Positions 26,374-35,735 are shown, counted from the first letter of the stretch. The stretch: DNA of 64,000 nucleotides from Desulfosporosinus fructosivorans (GCF_004766045.1 NZ_SPQQ01000004.1:372001-436000), one strand, 5' to 3'. Notes: generated by a model not told the origin, from the letters alone. Translations and numbers: made by a program.

Positions 26374-27009
26374 TTACATTCGGCTTTGAACCATAGCCAC
26401 AGTCTCAGCACAAAGAACAGCTGCTTGTTCAAACAGTCGTGTACGTTCGGCCAACACTTTTTCTTTATAGACCTCATTTTTAATTCCAGGAAGGTTTATA
26501 TCTACACTAAGCATGGCTGATTTCAGCGCACTTTCCGCTAAATAGGCCGCGACGCCAACGTCACTAATCGCTCCTTTGTTGCCAATTGGAGCGAGTTCTT
26601 GTGCCAATTGTAAGATCTTATAACAATTCTGAGAAATCCCCAGCGGAGTATCTGTGGCTGAGACTAGCACCTCTTGCAGTTTCTCAGTGCGCACGGTTTT
26701 TTCCTCTTCAGTGCTTTTGGGTAATTTTAAAACGGCCATGAAATTCGAGAATTCGGCAATATCCTGACTTAATCCCGTCTTTAATAAGGAAAGTACCATT
26801 TCAGCCTGAGATAAAATCTCCTTTACTTGTGGTTCTACCTCTTTATACTTTTCCTTGCCTATTGTGAGATTAGCGACCATACAAATCATCGATGCAGCCA
26901 GTGCTCCAACATAAGCGGAAACACTCCCTCCACCTGGTGTAGGTGATGAGCTAGAAGACACCGTCAGAAATTCTTCCGTCGTCCATTCCCAAACTTTATT
27001 TGTGTCCAT
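26374..27009 (-). CDS. fchA: Methenyltetrahydrofolate cyclohydrolase (FchA/FTCD family)
   Basis: The 211-aa protein belongs to the cyclodeaminase/cyclohydrolase family, recognised by the N-terminal PTPGGGSVSAYVGALAASM block and the downstream LPKSTEEEK segment. FchA converts 5,10-methenyl-THF to 10-formyl-THF. It overlaps the folD stop by one base. FolD usually provides both dehydrogenase and cyclohydrolase activity; the presence of a separate FchA beside it is typical of acetogens, purine fermenters and relatives that run large C1 fluxes. A formimino-THF cyclodeaminase role is the alternative. Confidence 0.88.
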   Translation of the reverse strand: MDTNKVWEWTTEEFLTVSSSSSPTPGGGSVSAYVGALAASMICMVANLTIGKEKYKEVEPQVKEILSQAEMVLSLLKTGLSQDIAEFSNFMAVLKLPKSTEEEKTVRTEKLQEVLVSATDTPLGISQNCYKILQLAQELAPIGNKGAISDVGVAAYLAESALKSAMLSVDINLPGIKNEVYKEKVLAERTRLFEQAAVLCAETVAMVQSRM

Positions 27010-27860
27010 TAACGTGTCCCTCCTTGCAGAACGATTCCTTTAAGAACGTTACGCATAAGCAAGGCAGTCGTCAACGAACCGACTCCACCCGGCACTGGCG
27101 AAATTAACGAAGCCACTTCTTGGACGCCTTCAAAATCTACATCTCCACAAATTCCACCTGGAATTTCATTGATACCCGCATCCACAACAATCGCACCTGG
27201 TCTAACCATATCCTTTTTAATCATCTTAGCTCGACCTACGGCTGCGATTAAAATATCGGCCTGGCGAGTGAATGCCCCTAAATCTGGTGTTTTAGAGTGA
27301 CAAATGGTCACAGTGGCATTGTACTTTAAAATCATAAAGACAAGAGGTTTACCAACAGTTTCCCCTCGACCCACTAAGACTACGTGTTTTCCAGCAATCT
27401 CAACACCCGAGCGCAGAAGTAATTCTATACAACTTTCTGGGGTAGCCGGAAAAAGACCCTCTTCACCACTTAAAATATATCCTCGATTGATAGGATGACC
27501 TCCATCGACATCCTTATTTGGTTGCACTGCTGACGTAATTACATTTTTTGAAATTCCCTTTGGAAGGGGAAGTTCAATCATAATGCCATGAACGTCTTTA
27601 TCGTTGTTTAAAAGGTTAATTTGCTTTAAAATATCTGCTTCTAGTGTATCAGAAGGCATCGTGAAGAGTTCAAAGGCCATACCCATACCCTCAGCAACTT
27701 TTTGCTTTGACCGCGCATATACCACGGAAGCAGGGTCATCTCCAACTAAAATCACCGCCAGTTTAGGCTGTACCCCTTTTTCTTTCCACTTTGCAATTTC
27801 CTCACGAACTTCTTCTTTGAGAACCTTTGCCACTGCTTTACCATCCAATAACTGAGCCAA
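27009..27860 (-). CDS. folD: Methylenetetrahydrofolate dehydrogenase/cyclohydrolase
   Basis: FolD oxidises methylene-THF to methenyl-THF with NAD(P) and may hydrolyse it to formyl-THF. Conserved features include the active-site lysine region YARSKQKVAEGMGM near residue 50, IMIELPLPKGI, VQPNKDVDG and the Rossmann segment VVLVGRGETVGKPLVF. TTG 27860 follows AAGGAG at eight bases and gives the standard N-terminus MAQLLDGKAVAK. A GTG nine bases earlier abuts the ribosome site. It follows nfnB by about 50 bases. Confidence 0.95.
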   Translation of the reverse strand: MAQLLDGKAVAKVLKEEVREEIAKWKEKGVQPKLAVILVGDDPASVVYARSKQKVAEGMGMAFELFTMPSDTLEADILKQINLLNNDKDVHGIMIELPLPKGISKNVITSAVQPNKDVDGGHPINRGYILSGEEGLFPATPESCIELLLRSGVEIAGKHVVLVGRGETVGKPLVFMILKYNATVTICHSKTPDLGAFTRQADILIAAVGRAKMIKKDMVRPGAIVVDAGINEIPGGICGDVDFEGVQEVASLISPVPGGVGSLTTALLMRNVLKGIVLQGGTR

Positions 27861-27909
27861 TTGACACACTCCTTTCGAAAAATCCCTATCTATAATCCAA
27901 GCAATTTAC

Positions 27910-29322
27910 TTACTTTGTTTTAAGATACGAATCGATGCCTACAGCAGCCTTTTTACCAGCGCCCATCGCCAAAATTACAGTAGCAGCGCCAGTAACAATA
28001 TCTCCACCCGCAAAAACACCAGGCTTAGACGTCATAAGAGTTTCAGGGTCGGCGACGATGTTACCCCGTTTGTTCAAATCCAATCCTGGAGTGGACGTTG
28101 TCACCAATGGGTTCGGTCCCTGCCCAATTGCCACAACCACCGTATCCATCGGAATCTCAAATTCTGATCCAGGAATAGCAACTGGGGAACGTCGTCCGGA
28201 GGCGTCCGGTTCTCCAAGTTCATAGCGCAAACAAGTTAAGCTGTTAACCCACCCACGCTCATCTCCAACGATTGCAACAGGATTCGTTAAAAGACGGAAT
28301 TGTATCCCTTCTTCTTCCGCATGTTCAAGTTCTTCATTCCTTGCTGGCATCTCAGCGCGAGAACGACGGTAAATAACATAAACATTTTCTGCACCTAAGC
28401 GTAAGGCTGTGCGTGCCGAATCCATAGCGACGTTTCCTGCGCCGAGAACTGCTACGTTTTTCCCTACTTTAACTGGGGTTGCATAGTCAGGGAACTTATA
28501 ACCCTTCATCAAATTAGTCCTGGTTAAAAATTCGTTCGCGGAATATACTCCATTTAGGTTTTCTCCAGGAATATCCATAAAGTACGGAAGTCCTGCGCCT
28601 GTCCCAATGAACACTGCGTCATATCCGTTGGCCATCAGTTCATCCACCGAAGTGATTTTGCCGACCACTTGGTTCGTAAGAATTTCAACTCCCATTTTCT
28701 TAAGGTTTGAAATCTCCGTCTGCACAATTTCCTTTGGTAAACGGAACTGAGGAATTCCATACATCAATACGCCACCAGCAACATGCAATGCTTCAAGGAT
28801 CGTTACAGCATGTCCGGCCTTCGCTAAATCACCTGCGCAAGCCAATCCTGCAGGTCCGGCCCCGATAATGGCCACACGTTTACCAGTCGGCTCCACTTTC
28901 TCGGACTTGGCTTCATTCGACTTCATGCCAAAATCCGCAGCAAAACGCTCTAGACGACCAATAGCTACTGACTCCCCTTTAATTCCCAAGATACATTTAC
29001 TCTCGCATTGGACTTCTTGAGGGCAAACTCGACCACAAACTGCCGGTAAAGAATTCTTAATCTTTAGAACCCTTGCCGACTCTTCAAAATCTCCTTCAGC
29101 AATCATTTTAATAAAATCCGGAATAAGTACTTCTACAGGACATCCTGAAATGCATAATGGCTTCTTACATTGCAAACATCGCTTGGCTTCTTCCATAGCC
29201 GTTTCTTGTGTATAGCCCAGAGCTACTTCTTCAAAGTTATGCGCTCTAACCAGAGGTTCTTGGCAAGGCATTTCGTGGCGAGGTATTTTTACTTTCTTTG
29301 TTTTTTCTATAATCTCTGCCAT
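27910..29322 (-). CDS. nfnB: NfnB-type NADPH/ferredoxin oxidoreductase subunit (GltA-like flavoprotein)
   Basis: This 470-aa flavoprotein has an N-terminal Fe-S domain (CLQCKKPLCISGCPV, then CGRVCPQEVQCESKC), an FAD-binding motif IIGAGPAGLACAGDLAKAG near residue 150 and an NADPH-binding motif VLGAGNVAMDSARTALRLG near 290. Such proteins are often annotated as glutamate synthase small subunit. Paired one base from an NfnA-type subunit and lacking a GltB large subunit, it is better read as the beta subunit of electron-bifurcating NADH-dependent reduced ferredoxin:NADP oxidoreductase. Confidence 0.9.
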   Translation of the reverse strand: MAEIIEKTKKVKIPRHEMPCQEPLVRAHNFEEVALGYTQETAMEEAKRCLQCKKPLCISGCPVEVLIPDFIKMIAEGDFEESARVLKIKNSLPAVCGRVCPQEVQCESKCILGIKGESVAIGRLERFAADFGMKSNEAKSEKVEPTGKRVAIIGAGPAGLACAGDLAKAGHAVTILEALHVAGGVLMYGIPQFRLPKEIVQTEISNLKKMGVEILTNQVVGKITSVDELMANGYDAVFIGTGAGLPYFMDIPGENLNGVYSANEFLTRTNLMKGYKFPDYATPVKVGKNVAVLGAGNVAMDSARTALRLGAENVYVIYRRSRAEMPARNEELEHAEEEGIQFRLLTNPVAIVGDERGWVNSLTCLRYELGEPDASGRRSPVAIPGSEFEIPMDTVVVAIGQGPNPLVTTSTPGLDLNKRGNIVADPETLMTSKPGVFAGGDIVTGAATVILAMGAGKKAAVGIDSYLKTK

Positions 29323-30164
29323 TAATGATGCCCTCCTTCGTGGTCACATTCCAACCGAGCCTTGGCCCGGTTCTCTTCGTCTTTAAAAAACGCTAAACGT
29401 TTCATAGCCAGATCAAAATCGACCAGATGTCCATCGAATTCCGGTCCATCTACACAGGCGAATTTAGTTTCATTACCAACACTAATCCGGCAAGCACCAC
29501 ACATTCCAGTCCCATCAACCATAATTGGATTCATGCTGACAATCGTTTTGATACCCAAGGGTCGGGTATAATCCACAACTGCTTTCATCATTACCATGGG
29601 ACCGATTGCCCAAATCACCTTAACCTGATGCCCTTGAGCTAAGACTTGAGCTAGCCCGTCTGTCACGAACCCTTTAACGCCCTTGCTACCGTCATTCGTG
29701 GCAATAACAACTTCATTACTCACTGCACGCATTTCTTCTTCTAAAATCAGAAGATCCGCACACCGTGACCCTAAGACGGAAATCACATGATTTCCTGCAT
29801 CTTTTAAAGCCCGTGCAATCGGATAAATGGGGGCAATCCCCAACCCCCCACCAATGCAAACAACGGTACCATGATTTTCAATTTCTGAAGCTACTCCTAA
29901 CGGTCCAACAAAATCTTCAAATTCGTCCCCTTCATTCATCGCAGTAATGAGGGCCGAAGAATATCCTACGTCCTGTACAACAATAGTAATGGTCCCTTTT
30001 TCTCGGTCAAAGTCCATGACAGTTAGTGGGATGCGCTCACCCAATTCATCTACACGCACAATAACAAATTGGCCTGGCTCAACTTTGGCGGCTACAGCCG
30101 GTGCGTCAACTTCTAGCAGGGCAATGGCCGGTGCCAACAGTCTTTTTTTAACAACGCGGTACAT
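29322..30164 (-). CDS. nfnA: NfnA-type ferredoxin-NADP reductase subunit (SudA-like)
   Basis: The 280-aa protein has an FAD-binding barrel (RIPLTVMDFD near residue 45), an NAD-binding domain (CIGGGLGIAPIYPIARAL near 100) and a C-terminal [2Fe-2S] site with the cysteines of GTGMCGACRISVG and TKFACVDGPEFDGHLVDF. These are hallmarks of the alpha subunit of NfnAB and of sulfide dehydrogenase. Together NfnAB couples NADH and reduced ferredoxin to NADP reduction. It would balance the ferredoxin reduced by the 2-oxoacid oxidoreductase encoded in this window. The start follows GGAGGAG. Confidence 0.92.
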   Translation of the reverse strand: MYRVVKKRLLAPAIALLEVDAPAVAAKVEPGQFVIVRVDELGERIPLTVMDFDREKGTITIVVQDVGYSSALITAMNEGDEFEDFVGPLGVASEIENHGTVVCIGGGLGIAPIYPIARALKDAGNHVISVLGSRCADLLILEEEMRAVSNEVVIATNDGSKGVKGFVTDGLAQVLAQGHQVKVIWAIGPMVMMKAVVDYTRPLGIKTIVSMNPIMVDGTGMCGACRISVGNETKFACVDGPEFDGHLVDFDLAMKRLAFFKDEENRAKARLECDHEGGHH

Positions 30165-30324
30165 TTAACTCCTCCTCAATGTCTATATAATTTACCATAT
30201 CATTATGTTTATTCGAGATGTTAATGCGTTTTCCCTTCAATGTAACAACATTATTTCGATTAATTTAGAAGATTAAGTTATCAACATTTTTTTTGATTCC
30301 TATATCAAATTAGCCGACTAAATT

Positions 30325-30407
30325 TAGTTCATTATATGAATATTTCAAATATTCATATAATGAACTATTACTTAAATTGATACTTCTAGAGTATCAATTT
30401 AAGTAAT
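30325..30407. repeat. Two adjacent long perfect palindromes upstream of nfnA
   Basis: The first palindrome has 21-base arms (30325-30345 and 30347-30367) around a single base. The second has 18-base arms (30367-30384 and 30390-30407) around five bases. Both are AT-rich, perfect, and share no sequence with each other. They lie between the nusB terminator and the nfnA promoter region. Their role is unknown. Confidence 0.85.
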
Positions 30408-30430
30408 GGCTGGTAAGGTAAAATAAAGTT

Positions 30431-30461
30431 AAAAGCCCAAAACAATTACTTGTTTATGGGC
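30431..30461 (-). terminator. Terminator overlapping the 3' end of nusB
   Basis: On the minus strand GCCCA pairs with TGGGC and AAACAA with TTGTTT around a GTAA loop, with one bulged T, followed by TTTT and a T-rich tail. The nusB stop codon (30446-30448) lies inside the hairpin. Confidence 0.7.
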
Positions 30462-30883
30462 CCTTTTTGTTCTACTTTCGAGACACTTGCAACGACTCGG
30501 TCAAGAATTCCATTCACAAACTTTGCCGATTCCTCGCCTCCAAATCGTTTCGCTAATTCGATAGCCTCATTAAGAGTCACTCGTCCAGGAATATCTGGAC
30601 AAAACAGAATCTCATATGTAGCTAGACGCATCACATTTCGGTCCACGTTTGCCATACGGCTAAGTGTCCAATCCTGAGCAAATGAAGCAATCGTCTGATC
30701 GATTTCTTCCTGATGGGCTATCGTTCCGTCAACTAAGCTCTGGGCAAAGGGCCTACTAGCCTCAGGTACTACAAATTCCGCTGCCCAACAATCTACGATC
30801 TCGGCAGTAATTAGGGTTTCTTTCGTCAGGTCCCTTTGAAAAAGTACTTGCAAGGCAGTCTCACGGGCTAATCTTCGACTCAA
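30446..30883 (-). CDS. nusB: Transcription antitermination factor NusB
   Basis: NusB binds boxA RNA with S10 and promotes antitermination of rRNA transcription. The 145-aa all-helical protein shows the family start SRRLARETALQVLFQRDL, a central WTLSRMANVDRNVMRLATYEI and the C-terminal NEAIELAKRFGGEESAKFVNG, cut here as short motifs VDRNVMRLATYEI and AIELAKRFGGEESAKF. It starts with TTG 30883 behind AGGAGG. Asp23, AmaP and a DUF2273 gene precede it, a common Firmicutes neighbourhood. Confidence 0.95.
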   Translation of the reverse strand: MSRRLARETALQVLFQRDLTKETLITAEIVDCWAAEFVVPEASRPFAQSLVDGTIAHQEEIDQTIASFAQDWTLSRMANVDRNVMRLATYEILFCPDIPGRVTLNEAIELAKRFGGEESAKFVNGILDRVVASVSKVEQKGPINK

Positions 30884-30894
30884 GGGAATTCCTC

Positions 30895-31143
30895 CTAGTA
30901 CTTTCTAAAATTTTTTTCTAACCATGTTGTAATAATTTTATTATCATCTTGTCGTTTTCCTAAGACAAATCCCAGAATAGCAAACAAGGCTAATATCACT
31001 GTACGCCAGAAACCAAGTGTCACCATTAGTAAACCCAATACAAATCCTAGAGACGTTCCTATCAGTTTACCCGGATGATTTTCGATGGCCCAAACTAAAA
31101 ACTTGGTAATTATCTCTCCAGTTTTCGACCAAAACTCACTCAT
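30895..31143 (-). CDS. DUF2273 small membrane protein
   Basis: This 82-aa protein has one long hydrophobic region (about residues 27-60, GKLIGTSLGFVLGLLMVTLG then a second short helix) and a charged tail. It matches the DUF2273 family, which accompanies Asp23 and AmaP in cell-envelope stress operons. Its start overlaps the amaP stop by four bases. The molecular role is unknown; it is probably part of the membrane anchor assembly. Confidence 0.82.
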   Translation of the reverse strand: MSEFWSKTGEIITKFLVWAIENHPGKLIGTSLGFVLGLLMVTLGFWRTVILALFAILGFVLGKRQDDNKIITTWLEKNFRKY

Positions 31144-31655
31144 CTGGCGCGTGTCAGATGGGCCTTCTCCAGACGTTGCACCAGCACTTTCACCTCTGTC
31201 ACCATAATTCCTGTATAAAGTTCCACATCTTCCTTAACCTTCGCTTGAAGTTCTTCGGATATTTTTGGGATGCTCTCGCCCTGCTCAAATTGGCAAGAAA
31301 TCATAATCTGAAGTCCAGCGTCTCGCTCTCTCAGGGTTGATTGGACATGTAACACATTCGGCAGCGCCGTTGCACTTCGTGCAATAATTTCCTGTAATGC
31401 ATCCTGAGAAATCCGCACATTTCCTCCTTTGGATGACGTTTGGAAGGAACGATCCGAACGTTCGTGCGGTCGCATAAACAGAAGTAATCCCAACATGAGC
31501 AAAACAGCAGCTACAACAGTAGTTTCCCATGGGTTTACTTTGAACCACTGGACTCCATGAGCAAGCAGAACGTAAGGAAGCCCCCACCCCGTTGCGATGG
31601 CTAATATCCAAAGAGCCCCAAGTATTAAAAGGAATCCCAAAATATACGCAAACAT
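31140..31655 (-). CDS. amaP: Alkaline-shock membrane anchor protein AmaP
   Basis: AmaP tethers Asp23-type proteins to the membrane. The 171-aa protein has two N-terminal membrane segments (about residues 3-22 and 45-63) and then a soluble part with GNVRISQDALQEIIARSA, which resembles the Asp23/Gls24 fold, as in known AmaP proteins. It starts behind GAGGGG and overlaps the DUF2273 gene. A GC-rich hairpin lies between it and the upstream asp23-like gene. Confidence 0.85.
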   Translation of the reverse strand: MFAYILGFLLILGALWILAIATGWGLPYVLLAHGVQWFKVNPWETTVVAAVLLMLGLLLFMRPHERSDRSFQTSSKGGNVRISQDALQEIIARSATALPNVLHVQSTLRERDAGLQIMISCQFEQGESIPKISEELQAKVKEDVELYTGIMVTEVKVLVQRLEKAHLTRAR

Positions 31656-31776
31656 TTGTCGTCCCCTCTTTCAGAAGCCGTTGCTAAATACTATGTATCA
31701 GTCTAAAAGCTCTGGTTGCGTTCCCGATTTTTGCATGAAGAAGAGTCTGTCTTATATTTATCCAGCTATCAACTTG

Positions 31777-31801
31777 CCCCCCCTGGTATATCCAGGGGGG
31801 G
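31777..31801. repeat. Perfect GC-rich hairpin between asp23-like gene and amaP
   Basis: CCCCCCCTGG pairs with CCAGGGGGGG around TATAT (10 bp). It begins six bases after the asp23-like stop codon. There is no T run, so it may serve as an mRNA stabiliser or an attenuating structure and is not a clear terminator. Confidence 0.7.
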
Positions 31802-31807
31802 CCGACT

Positions 31808-32209
31808 CTACTTCAGACGAAAGTCTTCTTCTTTGATTTTAGTTTCAAGTGATGGTTTAAAATTCACCCCTTGAACATGAACATTTGCCTCTACAACCTT
31901 TAGCCCCGTCATGCTTTCAATGGCTTCCTTCACTGCTTCCTGTACGCTTAAGGCGACCTCAGGAATTGATACACCAAATTCTACAACGATAAAGAGATCT
32001 ACTGCAACTTCATGTTCACCGACTTCAACTTTAACCCCTTTTGACAGGTTTTTATTTCTCCCTAACATGTGTGCAAGATCTCCTACAAGACCCCCACTCA
32101 TGCCAACTACTCCCTCAACTTCAGAAGCAGCTAACCCAGCAATGACTTCAACTACTTCGTCAGCAATCCGAATAGAACCGAGGGAATTATCCGTTCCCAA
32201 GCTTTCCAT
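31808..32209 (-). CDS. Asp23/Gls24 family envelope stress protein
   Basis: The 133-aa protein carries the Asp23/Gls24 core: GSIRIADEVVEVIAGLAASEVEGV near the start and a central VKVEVGEHEVAVDLFIVVEFG strand region, shown here only as motifs IRIADEVVEVIAG and EVAVDLFIVVEFG. Such proteins form abundant membrane-associated layers in the cell-envelope stress response. In many Firmicutes this gene stands between accC and nusB, as here. It starts behind GGAGGG. The link to AmaP is through the adjacent genes. Confidence 0.92.
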   Translation of the reverse strand: MESLGTDNSLGSIRIADEVVEVIAGLAASEVEGVVGMSGGLVGDLAHMLGRNKNLSKGVKVEVGEHEVAVDLFIVVEFGVSIPEVALSVQEAVKEAIESMTGLKVVEANVHVQGVNFKPSLETKIKEEDFRLK

Positions 32210-32229
32210 CTCGTACCCTCCATATTGAT

Positions 32230-32286
32230 GTTCGTCGTCTGTGGTTCATGGTTCGAAAATCGCACTCCAAATATCGAACATCACCT
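32230..32286. repeat. Dispersed intergenic repeat, family 3, copy 1
   Basis: The segment contains GGTTCGAAAATC followed by CAAATATCGAACATCA, resembling the copy at 49219-49294. It lies between accC and the asp23-like gene. Confidence 0.5.
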
Positions 32287-32367
32287 TTTTCCAATATTAT
32301 GTTGTTATTATACCAAATAAGGGCTGATCTAGCAAAGGCATTTTTGGCAGTTGCTATTTTTCGAATT

Positions 32368-33714
32368 TTACTCCCCTAAAATACGTCGTTGAATAAAATT
32401 CGTATAAACTTCTCCACGACGGTAGAAGGCATTGTCTAACACTTTCAAGTGAAATGGAATCGTCGTATGAATCCCTTCGATAACATATTCCTCAAGGGCT
32501 CGCTTCATACGTGCTATGGCCTCTTGCCTCGTAGCACCCCAGACAATCAACTTCCCGACCATCGAATCATAGTAAGGTGGAACCGTATACCCCTGATATA
32601 CTGCACTGTCAACCCGTACTCCTGGCCCACCTGGAACATGATAGATTTTAATCATCCCTGGTGAAGGCATGAAGTTCTTATCTGGGTCTTCTGCATTGAT
32701 TCTGCACTCTATTGCCCAGCCTCGAACTTGAACATCTTCTTGAATTAATCCCAGCGGCTCACCAGCTGCTATACGAATCATTTCCTTGATTAAGTCAAGT
32801 CCCGTTACCATCTCTGTGACGGTATGCTCGACCTGTATCCGAGTATTCATTTCTATGAAATAGAAATTCCCGTGACGATCCAATAAGAACTCAATCGTCC
32901 CTGCACTTGAATAGTTAACCGACTTAGCCGCTTTGACAGCCACCGCACCCATTTCAGCTCTTAACTCTGGGGTTATAGCACTTGAAGGAGATTCCTCGAG
33001 AAGCTTTTGATGGCGACGTTGTAGTGAACAATCTCGTTCTCCCAAATGGACTACATTACCAAATTTATCTCCTAATATTTGAAATTCGATGTGTCTGGGT
33101 TCTTCAACGTATTTTTCTAGGTAAACCTCAGCGTTGCCAAATGAGGCCTGGGCTTCGTTTTGTGCCGCTTGAATGGACTTGATCAATTCTTTGGAGTTTT
33201 GAGCAACCCGCATTCCTTTACCACCGCCGCCGGCTGATGCCTTAATTAAAACGGGATACCCGATTTCTTCCGCAACTGCCCCAGCCGCTTCTACATCTTT
33301 GATGATATCTTTAGAACCAGGAACTACAGGTACGCCGCACTCAATCATTGTTTTCCGTGCCATGGCCTTATCTCCCATGGATTCGATGACTTTCGGGGAT
33401 GGCCCGATAAATGTGATGCCACATGATTCGCATATCTCTGCAAAGCGAGCATTTTCCGATAAGAAGCCGTATCCCGGGTGAATGGCATCAACACCTGTTA
33501 ATTCTGCCGCGCTGATTATGTTAGGGATGTTTAAATAACTCTTGGCACTTGCCACGGGCCCGATGCAAATTGCTTCGTCCGCTGCCTTGACGTGCAAAGC
33601 TTCTCGATCTCCCTCAGAAAAAACAGCGACCGTCTCAATATCAAGCTCGCGACATGCACGAATGATGCGCAAAGCGATTTCTCCGCGATTCGCGATCAAG
33701 ACTTTTTTAAACAT
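32368..33714 (-). CDS. accC: Biotin carboxylase subunit
   Basis: AccC carboxylates the biotin of a carrier protein using ATP and bicarbonate. The 448-aa protein has the biotin carboxylase N-terminal domain ([17 protein letters not shown]), the ATP-grasp domain with [13 protein letters not shown] near residue 160, and the C-terminal domain with [12 protein letters not shown] 33714 follows AAGGAGAAG and gives the standard N-terminus; the open frame continues 23 codons further without similarity. It begins one base after the upstream carboxyltransferase-BCCP gene, so the pair forms a two-gene operon. It could serve acetyl-CoA carboxylase, a pyruvate carboxylase-like enzyme, or both. Confidence 0.96.
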   Translation of the reverse strand: MFKKVLIANRGEIALRIIRACRELDIETVAVFSEGDREALHVKAADEAICIGPVASAKSYLNIPNIISAAELTGVDAIHPGYGFLSENARFAEICESCGITFIGPSPKVIESMGDKAMARKTMIECGVPVVPGSKDIIKDVEAAGAVAEEIGYPVLIKASAGGGGKGMRVAQNSKELIKSIQAAQNEAQASFGNAEVYLEKYVEEPRHIEFQILGDKFGNVVHLGERDCSLQRRHQKLLEESPSSAITPELRAEMGAVAVKAAKSVNYSSAGTIEFLLDRHGNFYFIEMNTRIQVEHTVTEMVTGLDLIKEMIRIAAGEPLGLIQEDVQVRGWAIECRINAEDPDKNFMPSPGMIKIYHVPGGPGVRVDSAVYQGYTVPPYYDSMVGKLIVWGATRQEAIARMKRALEEYVIEGIHTTIPFHLKVLDNAFYRRGEVYTNFIQRRILGE

Positions 33715-33715
33715 A

Positions 33716-35617
33716 CTACTTCTCCTTATTTTCAATGATGAATAGCGGTTGACCATATTCCACAGGTTGCCCGTTCTCAACAAGAATTTGAATGATCTTA
33801 CCCTCTATTTCTGACTCAATTTCATTCATTAATTTCATAGCTTCAACAATGCAAACAGGCTGCCCCACTTCGACCATCTGACCGACTTTAACATAAGCAG
33901 CTGCTTCTGGAGACTGTGAACTATAAAACGTCCCTACCATAGGAGACGTGATCATTTTTGTGTTCTCCAAGCCAACTTGTTCTGGAGCTTTAGGAGAAGC
34001 TTCAATAGTGGGAGAGGGATGAACTGCAGGAGGTGCAACAGCACGCTCCGTTCCCTCTTGACGTGCACTGGCAATCACTGGAACACCGGCAAAACTTGGT
34101 CCTTTGCGAATGGATACCTTCACTCCATCGCTTTCAAGATTTAATTCACTGATTTCAGTTTCATCTATAATCTTAATTAATTCTTTTATCTCTTGTAAAT
34201 TCAATTTCGAGTCCTCCTTAGATAACCACGCTGGCTGTGTTTCTTTCGTCTCTTTTGTCTCTTTAGGCCCCTCTCTGGATATGACGCCAGCCTGTCTCTC
34301 CTCAAAAAACTTCTTGGCGACTTGAGGGAAAATGGCATAACTGATCACATCTTCTGGGGAACGAGCTAATTCTGCACTTTCTCGCTGTGCCTTAGCAAGA
34401 CCTGGTTCCAGAATATCAGCCGGCCGAACGGTCAGCGGTTCCTCATCGCCAATAATTTTTTTCTGAATTTCATGGTCTATTGGGGCTGGGGGACGACCAT
34501 ATTGACCACGAACATAGGCCTTTACTTCGCCTGGTACTAATTTATATCTTACCCCGGTCAGCACGTTTAATACAGCTTGTGTCCCAACAATTTGACTTGT
34601 AGGTGTGACCAGCGGTGGATATCCTAATTCTGCTCGAACCTTAGGAATCTCCTCCAGCACATCATGAATGCGCTCCAATGCCCCTTGTTCTTCCAGTTGA
34701 GATACAAGGTTGGAGATCATTCCGCCCGGAACTTGATGTTCAAACACTCTCATATCCGAGATACGAGTTATACCACGTTCGAAACCTCGGCTTTTACGCA
34801 ATGCTTCAAAATATTTCGCAATTCGGAACAGCTGACGCAGATTCAAGCCCGTATCATGTTCCGTGTCTTGTAACGCCCGAACGACGGTTTCGACAGGAGG
34901 TTGACTTGCACCAAAAGCCAAAGGAACACTGGCAGTGTCAATAACATCCACACCTGCTTCTGCTGCTTTTAAGTAAGTCCCGACAGCCATTCCCCCAATA
35001 TAATGGCTATGTAAATGAACCATGATCCCTAACTCTTTTTTTAACAACGAAACCAATTCATAAGCCTTGTACGGGGTTAGCAATCCTGCCATATCTTTTA
35101 TACAGATGGAATCAGCACCAAGTTCAGCAAGTGACGTGGCTGTTTCTAAATAATGTTTTGTGGTATGAACTGGGCTTATGGTATAGACAACAGACGCCTG
35201 AACATGGGCACCTGCTTTTTTTGCCGCGTCCATTGGAACAACCATATTTCGAACATCGTTTAGCGAATCAAAAATACGGATAATATCGATCCCATTTTTC
35301 ACACTCAGTGAGACAAATTCTCGAACGACATCATCTGGGTAGTGTGAATACCCAACTAAGGACTGGGCTCTTAATAGCATTTGCAGTGGCGTCTTTTTGA
35401 CAATACTCTTGATCTGACGCAACCGCTCCCAAGGATCCTCACCTAAAAAGCGCAAACAGACATCAAAGGTGGCTCCTCCCCATACTTCTAGCGAAAAAAA
35501 CCCAGCCTCATCCAACTCGGTTAGAATTGGCAGCATATCTTCAGTTCGCATCCGAGTGGCCCAAAGGCTTTGGTGAGCATCCCTCAAAGTTGTATCCGTA
35601 ATTTTGACTGGTTTCAC
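33716..35617 (-). CDS. Carboxyltransferase (PycB/OadA-type) fused to AccB-type biotin carrier protein
   Basis: Residues 1-~450 form a pyruvate carboxylase/oxaloacetate decarboxylase carboxyltransferase domain: [17 protein letters not shown] at the start, the metal/substrate segments [12 protein letters not shown] and [13 protein letters not shown], and the conserved [13 protein letters not shown] charged Glu/Thr-rich linker ([14 protein letters not shown]) follows. The C-terminal 150 residues look like AccB: an N-terminal helix pair ([18 protein letters not shown]), a Pro/Ala-rich linker, and a biotinyl domain with EAMKLMNEI, biotin on Lys595. With AccC it could make a split pyruvate carboxylase. 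GTG 35617 behind AGAGAGGGG is preferred over ATG 35647, whose upstream site is weak. Confidence 0.9.
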   Translation of the reverse strand: MKPVKITDTTLRDAHQSLWATRMRTEDMLPILTELDEAGFFSLEVWGGATFDVCLRFLGEDPWERLRQIKSIVKKTPLQMLLRAQSLVGYSHYPDDVVREFVSLSVKNGIDIIRIFDSLNDVRNMVVPMDAAKKAGAHVQASVVYTISPVHTTKHYLETATSLAELGADSICIKDMAGLLTPYKAYELVSLLKKELGIMVHLHSHYIGGMAVGTYLKAAEAGVDVIDTASVPLAFGASQPPVETVVRALQDTEHDTGLNLRQLFRIAKYFEALRKSRGFERGITRISDMRVFEHQVPGGMISNLVSQLEEQGALERIHDVLEEIPKVRAELGYPPLVTPTSQIVGTQAVLNVLTGVRYKLVPGEVKAYVRGQYGRPPAPIDHEIQKKIIGDEEPLTVRPADILEPGLAKAQRESAELARSPEDVISYAIFPQVAKKFFEERQAGVISREGPKETKETKETQPAWLSKEDSKLNLQEIKELIKIIDETEISELNLESDGVKVSIRKGPSFAGVPVIASARQEGTERAVAPPAVHPSPTIEASPKAPEQVGLENTKMITSPMVGTFYSSQSPEAAAYVKVGQMVEVGQPVCIVEAMKLMNEIESEIEGKIIQILVENGQPVEYGQPLFIIENKEK

Positions 35618-35706
35618 TGCCTTTACCCCTCTCTGTATTCTCCCCATTGTTCGAATATCCCTGCAATGGTTAATCTTTTTATTATCGCAAAATAAGACAT
35701 ATATTT

Positions 35707-35735
35707 ATTATATGGGGGTGCGGGGTGTTTATCAA
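35707..35735 (-). promoter_or_regulatory. Sigma-A promoter of the carboxyltransferase-accC operon
   Basis: The minus strand has TTGATA, a 17-base C-rich spacer and a perfect TATAAT (35707-35712), with a leader of about 85 bases to the GTG start. Spacing is ideal. No FapR-like palindrome was recognised beside it. Confidence 0.7.

Noticed and set aside
27910..29322. Glutamate synthase small subunit
   Set aside because: The domain layout is shared, but no large subunit is nearby and the partner gene is NfnA-like, so NfnB is more likely.
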